Positions 1 to 10,889 of a stretch of 64,000 nt of DNA are shown piece after piece; position 1 is the first letter of the stretch, and every line of letters begins with the position of its first letter. The DNA comes from Cryptomeria japonica (Eukaryota; Streptophyta; Pinopsida; Cupressales; Cupressaceae), in contig NC_081414.1 of the NCBI RefSeq assembly GCF_030272615.1, forward strand, positions 3,663,501-3,727,500, in the 5' to 3' direction. The notes beneath the pieces were generated by a model, which ran no database searches, was not told the DNA's origin, and worked only from the letters and a program-made list of their open reading frames with translations. Both the position numbers and the translations under genes were made by a program.

Positions 1-825
1 CTCTTGAACACTGTCCTCATCAGTTGCAGGGATAATAAATTCATCTGTTGTCATAGTCTGATTGACTGGTTCATCTTGCTTAGCACTTGATAGCTCCATC
101 CTAACATCATCAGGGAATGCGACGCTGCAATGATTTTGCATTCGTCTATACTCGTCTGCAGCAAGGTAGGCACTCCACACCTTGTTGGTGATGGGCTCCT
201 CTGGTTCCTCCGGTAGTCCAAACCAGGCTTTGACTTGACTGACTGCCTCCATGCATAGCGAGCAAGTGAATTCCGAATGTGGAGTGTGGTGAATTCTGCA
301 CCACTAGGGTGACAACATGCTCTCCAAGCATAACTCCTCTTCGAGACCAAACTGGTTCTCAATCCGATCCTTAAATCTTGTAAACTCATCAGTGCTAGAT
401 AGAGGACTAGGGATATCCGACTGTGCTATCTCGTCCGGTTTGGGGATATCTCAAAAAAATATCTGCCCCTGCAATGCCAACTCAACTCTTGTCAGAAACG
501 TCAAGCAACTCAACTCATCGTGCTCAGTTGTGCCATGAATCCTGCAATGCCCTGCAAATGCGAATTCGGACAACTGCTTGGGATATAGTTGCAGACTTAG
601 CCTTTGCTGGATCTGTAAATTTTCAGATTGCGGACAGTCTTCATGAAGTGATTGACTCAACATACTAACTCACAAATATTTTTGGTATTTTCAGATTTTC
701 AGATTTTTTGGTTTTTTCTGGTTTAATAGGGATCTTGCATATCTTGAATATAGCATTGGAAGGGTATGATAAGCACAACTTGCTGCAAGGAACTTGACAG
801 GGAGCCCTCCTTCTAGCGCCAATTT
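1..825 (-). mobile_element. 5' leader of a family A gypsy-type LTR element
   Basis: This stretch lies internal to the LTR at 826-3914, because on the minus strand the LTR end is followed by a primer binding site and then by this sequence. It would be the untranslated leader before gag, which must lie outside the window. I see no reading frame here with gag-like content; the short frames present are chance. The lineage is inferred from the PBS type and the LTR style only. Confidence 0.55.
805..822 (-). other. Primer binding site of the family A element
   Basis: Read on the minus strand this is TTGGCGCTAGAAGGAGGG, three bases after the LTR end. PBS sequences beginning TGGCGC directly after an LTR are known from plant Ty3/gypsy elements of the Athila/Tat group. 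It fixes the LTR's inner edge at 826 and shows that the element runs leftwards out of the window. Confidence 0.7.
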
Positions 826-1658
826 TGTTGACGTGGCTAAAATCGCGGAACTACGACTCTCTCCAATCAATGCAGAATATAATGATCTCGCCAAGTATCC
901 TATCCTCTCTTGAGATAAGGAAATCCTTAATGCTGTTTTTAATTGATCAATGGGGGACTACCTCAAGTTTTCGATTGTAAGGTCTTGACTGCAGGATAAC
1001 TCAGTGATCGATGTGTTTTGCTGGGAGGCCAAGGGGACTTACGTTTTTCAACAAGCTGGTCTGCTGCGATTCTCGAACTGGAAAATAAAAGCAAAAGAGA
1101 AAAGTTCAGGAAGCCTAAGGACAAGGATGATAACAGTTGATGCAGCGGGTAGACAGATTTTGATAAACTAGTTCTTGTTTTGCCAGAGACACCCTCACAA
1201 CTAGACAAGAACGGTGCAAGCTCCAAGGGATGAAAGATTTTCAGATCAGAGACACTCATTTTAGGCACCCAATTCTGGCGCACCCTAAGACAAACACCTG
1301 CAGTTGAACTAAGCACAGTTTGGGTTCAGACTAACCATGCACGGTGACCTACAATCAGCAGACCCCCAATGATATGAACCGGAAATGCATCAAATACCCC
1401 TCCACACTTCACCATTGAAATCCCTGCATTGTAAAATTAACCAGCTGAAAGAAACCATGCAAACAGACTAAAACAAAGACAACAAACACCATATTTCAAT
1501 TTTCATATATTTGCTTCAGCTGCCATTACCACAACTTCTGCAACATCTCTATGCTATGCCTAAAATCTAACCTATTCTAACTTCTAAAATCTAACTACAA
1601 AATTCTAACCTTTACAATGAGAGGCATCCTACCTTCTATAGATTTTACATGTGAACCG

Positions 1659-2212
1659 GTGACCAGGATTGACTGCATCCAAGGGCTGCAACCTGCCTTC
1701 CAGAAGCTGGCAGCTTTAACCCATGCTCACCTAATTCTTAGTTATCTACCCAACCACTATCCCAACTACCTACAACTGTTTGGCATTAATTCGGTCCTCT
1801 TGGTGGTTGGGAATAGTTGTCCACAACTGACTTGTTTTCCCTTTGTTTCAAAATATCTTAAGTGGGGCCCACAAGCAGTTCTTTACAATAAAACAGTTTC
1901 AGTCTCTCAAACTGAATTTTTGGAATTTCTTCCCAGTGACCAGGATTGACTGCATCCAAGGGCTGCAACTTGCCTTCCAGAAGCTGGCAGCTTTAACCCA
2001 TGCTCACCTAATTCTTAGTTATCTACCCAACCACTATCCCAACTACCTACAACTGTTTGGCATTAATTCGGTCCTCTTGGTGGTTGGGAATAGTTGTCCA
2101 CAACTGACTTGTTTTCCCTTTGTTTCAAAATATCTTAAGTGGGGACCACAAGCAGTTCTTTACAATAAAACAGTTTCAGTCTCTCAAACTGAATTTTTGG
2201 AATTTCTTCCAG
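1659..2212. repeat. 277-bp tandem duplication inside the LTR
   Basis: Two head-to-tail copies begin GTGACCAGGATTGACTGCAT at 1659 and 1936. The second ends near 2212. They are almost identical, with single changes such as CCTGCC to CTTGCC and GGGGCCC to GGGGACC, so this is a recent event in an old LTR. Apparent ORFs across it arise because the unit is open in one frame; nothing suggests a gene. Confidence 0.9.
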
Positions 2213-2989
2213 CAGTGTATCCTTCTGGGAATGTGCATACTTGCTGCATTTTGTGTGTTCTTTGGTCTTTGGTCTCAGTGGTGGACTTTTGGTTGTTCAA
2301 CGACATGCTTCCCAATGCTCGGTTTTGCGCTCTATGGTGCGATCCTGCATCTTCTTCTCCAACCTCGCTCCTGGCTTTGATCTTGCGTTAAGTCATAACT
2401 TTAGCTCCTTGTTTTGAGTTTCAGGCTTTCTCCTGGTTCTTCCTGATGACGTCCTACAAACAATCAATTTCACCTTAATGAATCAATTTGAAAAATTAGT
2501 TAAATTAATTTAACAAACATTAAATTTTTTAACTTCTGGCTTCGTCCTGTGGGGTTCGGGCTTGAGAAGCTCTTTGTGAGATGTATCTTTTGAATCTCTC
2601 ACTTACATGAATTTCGATCTGTTTTCTTGATTTGCTTTCCTATTTAGACAAAATTCGGGCTCGATAGGTGAAATGAGAGATTAGTTTTCTAAAGTTAAAT
2701 GTCCCCCTTAACTCTTTCGTGTTTTTGACTCATTTCGCTTTATTTGAAATTCAACATTAAATTGTTCCTTGCTTCCTTTTTCAGGTGACTTGGGTGACGT
2801 GGGAGATTCGTGAGATTTTGTAATACTCTCTCCCACTCTTTGTATGAATTTTGGGCGACAAGGGAGGATTGGGAAATAAACATTTGTTATTTAAACTTTA
2901 AATTTAATTGCCTTCTATCTCCTCTTTTGGGCGATGTTATGATTTTGGAAGAAATTGCGTTGCTTTAAGTCATTAGCTTTTTTTAAATT

Positions 2990-3720
2990 TTGCCCATTTT
3001 ACACAATATGTGCGATTTGTTTTGTCGGCTTTTAAAGGTTTTTGGAGATTTTTTCAAATTTCGGCTTGAAAGATCATTTTGTTAAATGATATCTTTTCGG
3101 CGTTTAGGAGCATTTTGAGAGTTTCGGCTTTTATAGTCATTTTGTGCGAATCTAGTGTTTTTCGGCATAAAAGATAACTTTGGCACGATTTTTGGTTTCA
3201 CTGCATTTTTAGGCCATGAAGCCATTTTGCGATTTTCTTGATGTCTTAACCCTTTCTCGGCCTGTAGGGAGATTTTGAGAGATTTTACCTTTAAAGTTCA
3301 TTTTTGGCCTAACGAGGCTTAATATGGGGTTTTGACACTTCGGCTTGAAAGGTGAATTTGAGAGATTGAAGTGGTTTTCGGTCATCATGGGGGAATAACG
3401 CGATGATTTTCGGGATTTTTCCAGAAGCCACGCGATTTTCACTCTTCTCAAATCGGCACCTCTCTTTCACTTTTGGGTATTTTGGCCTTTCTGCGCTATT
3501 TTTGAAGGTTTATTATTTTCGGCCTGTAGAGACGTTTTCGGGCAAGTTGATGAGCTATTTTCGGGGTTGGAGTTTGCAATTTGGCCTTAGAGGCTGATTT
3601 TGAGTTTAAGTAGAATTTCGGGTCAAAGGGCCACAATGTGAGACTTTGGCACTTGAAGGATATACACAATTTCGGCTCATGGAGCCATTTTTTGACTTCC
3701 AACTCCGGGCTTTTGGGTTA
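2990..3720. repeat. Degenerate short-period array with TTTCGGC core
   Basis: The core TTTCGGC or TTCGGCCT recurs roughly every 35-70 bases (for example near 3062, 3098, 3123, 3160, 3255, 3340, 3519 and 3671), each time followed by a short A/G-rich run such as TTGAAAG or TTAGAGG. Units are too diverged for a clean consensus by eye. The array lies about 200-920 bases from the LTR start, the same relative place as the arrays in the other family A copies. Confidence 0.6.
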
Positions 3721-3914
3721 AAATGCAGACCAGGGCCTCGAATTACCTTCGATGCCTTCTCTTTGCTTTATGAAAGTTGCTGACTTGGGCTTAGATGATA
3801 CTCGGGTTTAGCAAGGCGCTTAGAAGGTCCTCATTCTCCAACTACGCAGGTAGACCAGACTCAAGATGGGGGTCCCTGTCATCGGGACGGGGATGTTGTG
3901 CAAAATACACAACA

Positions 3915-4157
3915 CGGTTGTTATACCATACTGGTCTCCAATTCATGTCTTCAACACAAGTCAACACTAACTTGTGTACCGGTGACTCCAATGATCATTA
4001 TGCTAGATGACATTCTCTTCCTTACCGGTGACCTGCTATGCTGGTTGACATCAATGAGACCATTTTCAGTATGCATCAATGACAACATTGCTCATCAATC
4101 TCCCATAGTGGTTGCCATCCTATACCGGTTGACATCAATGACAACACAATGCCAACA
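3915..4157 (-). repeat. Truncated 3' LTR of the gag-only copia element
   Basis: It aligns with 9925-10166, sharing for example CTCCAATTCATGTCTTCAAC and ending GCCAACA. About ten substitutions are visible over 243 bases. The left edge is the breakpoint caused by the family A LTR insertion. Confidence 0.8.
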
Positions 4158-5746
4158 ATCTCCCCCTTTGGCATTGATGTCAACACATGTAGTATCTGGC
4201 ATACTACTGAGTCTCTCTTTCCCCTTTGTGTGTGCTATGGATTCTCACACATGTATTATGCGGCATACTACAGATTCACTCTCTCCCTTTGACAACAATG
4301 GCAAAGGGCACTGACAAGGTTACCCTACACCCTTTTTCTATATCGGGTGCTACTCCTCCTTTGACCAACATACTTTTCATCCTCTCAATCCTCAGCACTT
4401 GAGATGGAGGGCTCAACCACCAACTGACACCAATTGCCCAGCTACCAAGTGTATATACAAACCGGATACCTATTGCATATACAAGTCTGAAACCAATTGA
4501 AGACACATGTGTCAGTGAATACAACATACCTCCCGATCAGACTGCATCATCTCCCCTTGATATGCAGAAGCCATTTTGACCCCAAATTGCTGATACCAAG
4601 TGTTGAAGCTAACATTGATACCAATTGTATCTCTTCCGATACCAAATGCATGTTCTCCTGTGCAGGTAACTCTCCCTCTTTGGAAGCAACACTCCCAGTG
4701 GTCCAGTTGTGATTTCAATTAAGTGCAAATTAGATAGACATTGAAATACCTCACAACCTCGGACCAATGAGCTCATCCCAAAGTCTCAATCATATCAGTA
4801 CAGCCATAGACACTTGCACTCTCCCCGTGTCCACTATGTCTGATAACAATCAGAAGATATGGTTGTCAACTCCCCCTGAGTCATAGATCTCAGGTCCTCA
4901 TTACCTGTCAGGTTCTAAACCGGAGTTTAGCAGCCCCTTATATCGGTTGAGCTGTGCAAATGTGATCAACTGACGATCTTTCAACTCCGTTATATTCACC
5001 ACAGCTTATGACATGATCCTAGTTGTACACAATGCCATACAATATCACTATCATGCCGTAAATCAAATCGGTTAGCCCACAAAGGATGCATGCATACAAG
5101 ATTAACTATCGTGCCAACATATGTCATTCAGGTCTTTTCCAATACCACTTGAGACATAACCACCTCAATCCATGCTACCAGAGTTAATGCAATGATTCCA
5201 GACCTCATTGACTTACATAACCTGCAATGTTGGTTAGTATCCATACCAGTAACATACTGCACATACCGGTTTCCTATCTCGGTTCATCATCTCTACCGAA
5301 GCACCTTCCTCTAACTCCTGTCTTCTTGTGTCAATTTGCTTCTGATCCCAATTGCAAATTTGCTATCCATTGACACATGCAGTGGTGATCCATCTCTCAT
5401 CTGTAGGTGTGTAGCCAAGGCAGCCACTACACACACTTGCCATCTCATTTCCTTCCTTCATACCGGCAACAACTAGTTCTTCCATTTGTCCTTTTCACTA
5501 AGGGGGTGAACAATATTGTCAATGTGTTACTCCCCTCGAGGTCCTACATCTCCTTTAAGCCTTAGGAGATATCACCTGTGCATTGAATGCACAATGTTGG
5601 TCCATGGTCTTACTCTCTTCCTTCTTCCTGCAAACCTGCTTGGTCTCATTCTTCTTCCCATTTGCAGTCTTGAGAGCAAGTCTTACCTTCTTTTGCTGAT
5701 TGGTCCTTGCTCTACCGGATTCTGCATCATGACCGGAAGCATTGCT
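4158..5746 (-). other. Polypurine tract and non-coding 3' internal region
   Basis: Directly next to the 3' LTR the minus strand reads CCAAAGGGGGAGAT, a standard polypurine tract (about 4158-4172). The rest of the interval is C/T-rich on the + strand and dotted with ACCGGT and TACCGG motifs. It has stops in all frames and no residue pattern of protease, integrase or RT. I see no gene in it. Confidence 0.6.
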
Positions 5747-7515
5747 CTAGAAGCAAACCATGTTCATGCCAAATGCATGATTGGAGGACCTTCTGTCAAA
5801 CCAGTTTGACCATCTCCTTCTGGTCATTCTATTGTAACCGGAAACCGGTGGACCTCTTGATCCTGCAGGGGCATTTCTCCTTTTGATCCATGCGACTATT
5901 TGTCTCTCATATGCTCTATATCCATTTCCATGTTGAGAATAGTTGTTATACCGACAGTCATATGTCTGCAGGTTCTTTCTGCAATCATAATTTCTATGGC
6001 CAGAACCACTACATCTCTGACAGATAACATTATTATTTCTGGGAAGAACATTTTGTCTATTCCTAGAACTCATTCTGCATTCATCTGTCCTATGGCCATA
6101 ATCTTTGCAAGCAAAGCAGTAACCGGTAAAGAATGGCATATAACTTACAAATTTATTCTGCTATGCATGTGGAGATCTTACCGGTTTAGTCTCTCCATGT
6201 TTGATTCTCCGGGGATGGATCCTGGGATGTTCACTTTTTGCAGTTCTTCCATTTGATCCCTTCTTTTCCCACACTTGCTTTGTCTTGTGGGCTGTAGCAT
6301 TTCCTTGTCTTCTACCGGTAGGAGGTCTTCTATGTTGTCTTCTATTCTTGCTTCCGGTGAAGCTGCCTTCTCCCATCTTTCCTTTTCCTTTGGAATCTGC
6401 ATTGTTGCTCCTTCTTGCAGCACCGATCTTCATCCTTAGCTTCATGTCTTCACTAGTTGTGGTTAGATCAATCTTCTTCCTGGGAGTGTTCCAAACAGTG
6501 AAGGTTTGTTCCTTGTTATCTCCATTAGAGGAGACAAACATAATGTCATTGTGGGGGACATATTGTTGGTGGAGCATTCACTGACACCACTTCCTAATCC
6601 TTCGGTATCCTTGGAATGCTTCTGCTTCTTCAACATTTTGTCCAAGGCATCACTACTGCCATCAAACCGGATTCTCACCTTGAGCTCATCCTGACATTTC
6701 TCAAGGTCTCTTCTGAGATTCTCCATATCTCCTAGCTGCTGATACTCTTTATCCTTTGCCTCTAGCTTTGATGCTAGATCTTTACACTTGCACTCCTTGG
6801 TGTTTTCTCTTTGAGTCTTCAGCTCTGAGATACATTTCTCAGATTCTTCAAGGCATTTGATCAACCGGTTTTGTTCTACAACCGCAACATTCTTGAACAA
6901 CTTGTATTCATTCCTCACTCTACTAAGTTCTTCGAGTGCACTTACAAGTTCTCCTTCAAGGTCAACTTCTCCTTCTCCTTCTTCTTTTTCATCTTCACTA
7001 TCACTGCCAAACACATCTTGCTGGTAGGAATGATCTGAATGATCATTCTCAGATGTGTGCCTCTCATCTTCTGATTCTTGAGCCATGAAGAGGTGAGTTT
7101 CTTCTTCATCATTGCTGCTGCTGCGAACAAATCTACCATCATTTGTAGACCCTTGTGTTACATTTTCCTTCCTCCTTCCACAAACCGGTTCTGCAGTGCT
7201 AGATTCATTTCCATGAAGCTTCTTTAATCTGTCCCATAAGCTCTTTGCCGATGTGCATCTGTCCACCTGTGAGGAAACATCATCTGATAACCCACAGAGT
7301 ATAGCCTTCATTGCTAAATCATTACACCGATGTCTTCTTTCTGCATCTGAATCGGTGGGAGGACTGACTTTACTAGAGCAGGCATTAACAACAGACATCC
7401 ACACATCAAACCCTAAAGAGGATAGGTAGACTTCCATCCTATAACTCCAAATAGAATGGTTTGAACCATCAAATATAGGAGTAGGGATTGACACTAAACC
7501 AACCATTGTGTTCAA
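5747..7515 (-). pseudogene. Copia-type Gag polyprotein, frameshifted
   Basis: Capsid and nucleocapsid protein of an LTR retrotransposon, which packages element RNA in cytoplasmic particles. The N-terminus (start 7515) has the copia gag pattern PTPIFDGSNHSIWSYRME followed by AKSLWDRLKKLHGNE, known from the UBN2/DUF4219-type gag families. Next come an acidic stretch and a long coiled coil (about residues 150-290). A frameshift near 6500-6570 moves to another frame, one TAG at about 6161 (probably from CAG) interrupts it, and the C-terminus holds two CX2CX4HX4C zinc knuckles: CFACKDYGHRTDEC and CQRCSGSGHRNYDC. There is no pol downstream. The frameshift and stop make it a pseudogene here, though its parts are well preserved. 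Confidence 0.8.
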
Positions 7516-7564
7516 ATCCTAGAATCCACCCAAGCTGGAGAAAGCTTATAAACCGGGAACCTAA

Positions 7565-7576
7565 GCTCTGATACCA
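7565..7576 (-). other. tRNA-iMet-type primer binding site
   Basis: The minus strand reads TGGTATCAGAGC, the classic initiator-methionine tRNA primer site of plant copia elements, two bases after the LTR end. It sets the LTR inner edge at 7579 and the element's orientation. Confidence 0.9.
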
Positions 7577-7578
7577 AT

Positions 7579-10166
7579 TGTTGAACACAAGATGCCACTG
7601 AGAGGTGGGGGGGGGTGAATCAGTGGTTTCCAAACCTTTCCCTTTTCTATCTCTTGTGTGTATACCGGTTAATAGATCTAACATAAAGCAAACATACCGG
7701 TTAGATGGGAGGATGACACAAATGCAACCACACATAGAAGGGACATCACATAACACCAGATGTACGAAGGAAACCCAGATGGGAAAAACCTCGGCGAGAA
7801 ATGCTGCTGGAGACTACTGCCCCAATCCAGCCTCACAATGAAACACTCGGTTATAACATTTAGGGCACCAACCCAAGGAGTACCACTCCTGCTTTAGGGC
7901 ACCAACCCTTGCACTAAGCTCCAACTTAGTGATTACAATAACATATTTCAAATACAAAAGTAATCTCCCTGTTACAAACGAACTTTGTAACTCTCATGCA
8001 AGTCTCTCCATCGGTTCACCTCTATCCAATTCTCTATCGGTTCTCTGCTCACCTCTTTCTGCTGCAACCTTATCTCCTGTTGCAACTCACTCTTTGCTGC
8101 AACCTTACCGGTTCAGCCTCTACTTCTTCTTTGCTCTGCCTCTTCTCTGTCGGCACTCTATTCTGTCAAATGCACTGCTGCTTCCCACCACCGACACTCT
8201 GATCTCTGTCAGTTTTCTCCTTAGTGGTCAAGCTCTGCTTGGATCTAACCTTGTCGGATCTTCATCGTCACTCCCACATCACATCTACACTTTCTCCGCC
8301 TTTCTGCAGGTTCCAGCAACACCGGTTAACACCTCTGCAACTCACTTTGTAGTTTACCGGTTACTCTGATCTTGCCAGTTAAGCCACTGCTAAACCCTCT
8401 CACTGGTTGTACCTCCAACACTCAGTCCTTTTGATCTCAGATGAAGTCTCTGACTGGTTGGCTCTTTGCTGCTCTTTCACTCTCAATCCTTCATCATTTG
8501 GCCTGCAGCATCATCAATCATCTTCAGTCATGAGTCGACATATTTATCCTTTAGTTTTCCCTCCATGACTGTCATTCAAACTTCTGGCATGCTAGGGTTT
8601 CTTCATCGACCCTGAGGCAAACCAAATCCAATCAGATCTCCATCAAGGGATTGACCTCCTGCAACAGATCAATCAGACTCCGCCAATCCTGCTGCGTTCA
8701 GGGCACGTTTGCCCTATTTGGTAAACATGACACCTCCTTCGGTCTACACTTGTCAAACACCTATGAGGCGATCACGCGGATAGCTTCACCTACCGTGATC
8801 AACACTTGGACACTTGGCCTCGATCATGAAGTCATCAAATCAAATCTTTGTCCTCTGATCAGTCTCGAGCCGCACCCTTCTGCTCTTGACCCGTGAAACA
8901 CGCTATCGAGATTAATATCGACCAATCACCACCTACTTCATTGACACGGTCCATTGGTTTGACACTTGGACTCCACGTGGCGTCTCTATCGGCACCCATC
9001 TTTGCTGAGTCTTTTGAGTTGGTTTAGACAAGATCATTGACCAACCACACAGCCAGGTTTATCTACTGGTTCACAAACCCTGCCGGTTATACCCTAACTG
9101 GTCTGCCTTCAACCTTGTACTTTGCTTCTCTTCCGGTGGAACACCTAAACCGGTCAGCACACTTGCCAACCTACCTCATGCACATCTTCAATAGACGGGA
9201 GCCTTTCACTTCTCCACCTGTGCTCGCTTTACTGGTGGACATACTTATCGGTAACCTCCTTGATGACACCATGTCATCAACCATCAACAATCTCCATTTG
9301 TCTGCATCTGTGGCAACACTTTTCTCCTTCTTCAATCCGGTTATACTCTCTGTTTGCAATTGCTTCAACTTTGCCTTCTTCATCAATAGACCGGTTCTCT
9401 TATCAATTGGTTTGTCAAAGTGACAAACCTATCCTTCTTTCTCTGTACCGGCAACTCATCATGTCTGCCCTTGCTGATCCGGTGCACATTTCTGATTTCA
9501 TGCACCTAAGGCAACTTAGTGTTTCACCGGTTCATCCGGTGTGAGCCTTCAATCACCTGCCTTTAACTCTTTGCAACCTATCCCGGAGAGATGTAATGCA
9601 TTTAATGCATATTAGGGGATAAGTTCCACTTACCGGTGGGAGTGGATCCTTGTCATCTGCATCCGGCATTGCACCAATATGGCATTCCTGTTTGAGCAGG
9701 CATATCTTCAAACAGGCACATATGATCCGGTTGGGCACGCTCACTGTCAGTATTGTCCACCCTGTGATATCTTCTTCATTCAGTGACTGCATCTTTATCA
9801 GTTGGGAGTCCTGCTATTCCACATCCAAACATCCAACAGCATACCAGTTGGCACTTCTACATAAGCTCACCCTGCTTGCACACTCGCCGGTTGGCAACAA
9901 AGCACTGCCAACATACCACTTACCGGTTGTTATACCGTACCGGTCTCCAATTCATGTCTTCAACACAAGTCAACACTAACTTGTGTACCGGTGACTCCAA
10001 TGATCATTATGTTAGATGACATTCTCTTCCTTACCGGTGACTTGCTATGCTGGTTGACATCAATGACACCATTTCTTGTATGCATCAATGACAACACTGC
10101 TCATCAATCTCCCATACTGGTTGCCATCCTATACCGGTTGACATCAATGACAACACAATGCCAACA
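7579..10166 (-). repeat. 5' LTR (2,588 bp) of the gag-only copia element
   Basis: It starts (minus strand) TGTTGGCATTGTGTTGTCAT at 10166 and ends GTTCAACA at 7579. It contains the copia LTR hairpin element (7763-7794), GGTTGGTGCC repeats (7860-7910 on the + strand as GGCACCAACC), a run of ten or more G at about 7606, and many ACCGGT motifs. A weak TATA-like AAATATG lies near 8550 on the minus strand. No ORF of note lies within it; the frames at 7929-8369 and 9037-9423 are C/T-rich chance frames. Confidence 0.8.
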
Positions 10167-10889
10167 GGTAATACATAACTAAACCAATATATTCAATAGT
10201 TTGATAGATAGAATCAGTTTAGATAAAAACAATAATCAAGTATGTGACACAAATAGATAATCAAACTTATCATAATACTTGTCAAATGAATTGACATGAA
10301 TGATGAAGTATGGTTATGTAAAGAAGTCTGAATACTTTTAATAAGGTTAATTGATTGATCAAATGTTTAAGGCCGATAGGCCACTTACACATTTGATCTA
10401 CATAGTTGGTATTTAGGGTTTCGACTGAAGCTACAACTTCAACAAAACCTAATTAGGGTTTTCCCTAAAATATTCCCCCCACATGATGCAACAAGGTGGG
10501 AATCAGCAATTAATAACCCATCATGCCCTTATACAATTAATTCAAAAGTACCCACAATAGCATCCATTTGTGCATTAAATGCACCATCTTTATCAAATCC
10601 GCCCACATGCACTGAATGTTCTACATGCAAAATTGCCATGTTGTCATAAGTGTCCACCTTTCTCACATGCGACGACAACATGCAAAAGATGCTCCACCAC
10701 CCTGCCAAGCATTGACTTAGCCGCCCCTTGGTCAAACATTCCAGCAATGAATGTGCCACCATGAAACCATAAATGCACCATCATCTCCTGGACATGACGA
10801 CTGCATGCAAAAGGAATTTTCCATTAGTTCAATATGTGCTGACCTGGCTGCCATGAAAGATCCCAAATGGGTCCCTTTGCTGATCTGCT
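10167..10889. other. Interval without recognised gene
   Basis: A/T-rich DNA to the right of the copia LTR. Short pieces such as ATGCACCATC recur, but there is no coding pattern. It may be the 3' flank of the family A LTR that follows, or OR intron sequence. Confidence 0.4.

Larger units (their letters stand above)
826..3914 (-). mobile_element. 5' LTR (3,089 bp) of the family A element
   Basis: On the minus strand the LTR starts at 3914 with TGTTGTGTATTTTGCACAAC and ends at 826 with CACGTCAACA, next to the PBS. Its first 50 bases resemble the starts at 14559, 25586 and 39043: TGTTGT, an A/T block, a C-rich stretch, then GGGACCCCC. Its last 200 bases share TCAAGAGAGGATA and CACGTCAACA with the end of the unit at 46218, and AACGTAAG followed by CCCCTTG also recurs there. 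It carries a 277-bp tandem duplication and a degenerate TTTCGGC array. Its right edge abuts sequence that aligns with the interior of the copia LTR at 7579-10166, so it was inserted in that LTR. No ORF is visible, unlike the 39-46 kb copy. Confidence 0.65.
3915..10166 (-). mobile_element. Copia-type LTR element with gag but no pol
   Basis: Minus-strand element. The 5' LTR is 7579-10166 (2,588 bp, TGTTGGCATT...GTTCAACA), the PBS is at 7565-7576, gag is at 5747-7515, and a polypurine tract abuts the 3' LTR at 4157. Only the first 243 bases of the 3' LTR remain (3915-4157); the rest lies beyond the family A insertion. Between gag and the polypurine tract are about 1.6 kb with no protease, integrase, RT or RNase H frames, so the element depends on others. 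The layout recalls the TR-GAG class of non-autonomous elements, known from the literature. The surviving LTR parts differ at roughly 4% of sites by eye. Confidence 0.75.

Noticed and set aside
1617-2391. Overlapping ORFs of 110 and 182 codons
   Set aside because: They come from one 277-bp unit being open in one frame and repeated. The frame has no protein-family pattern and lies inside an LTR.
7929-9544. Ser/Leu-rich ORFs on the plus strand
   Set aside because: They are antisense to the copia LTR and rich in C/T. There is no family pattern.
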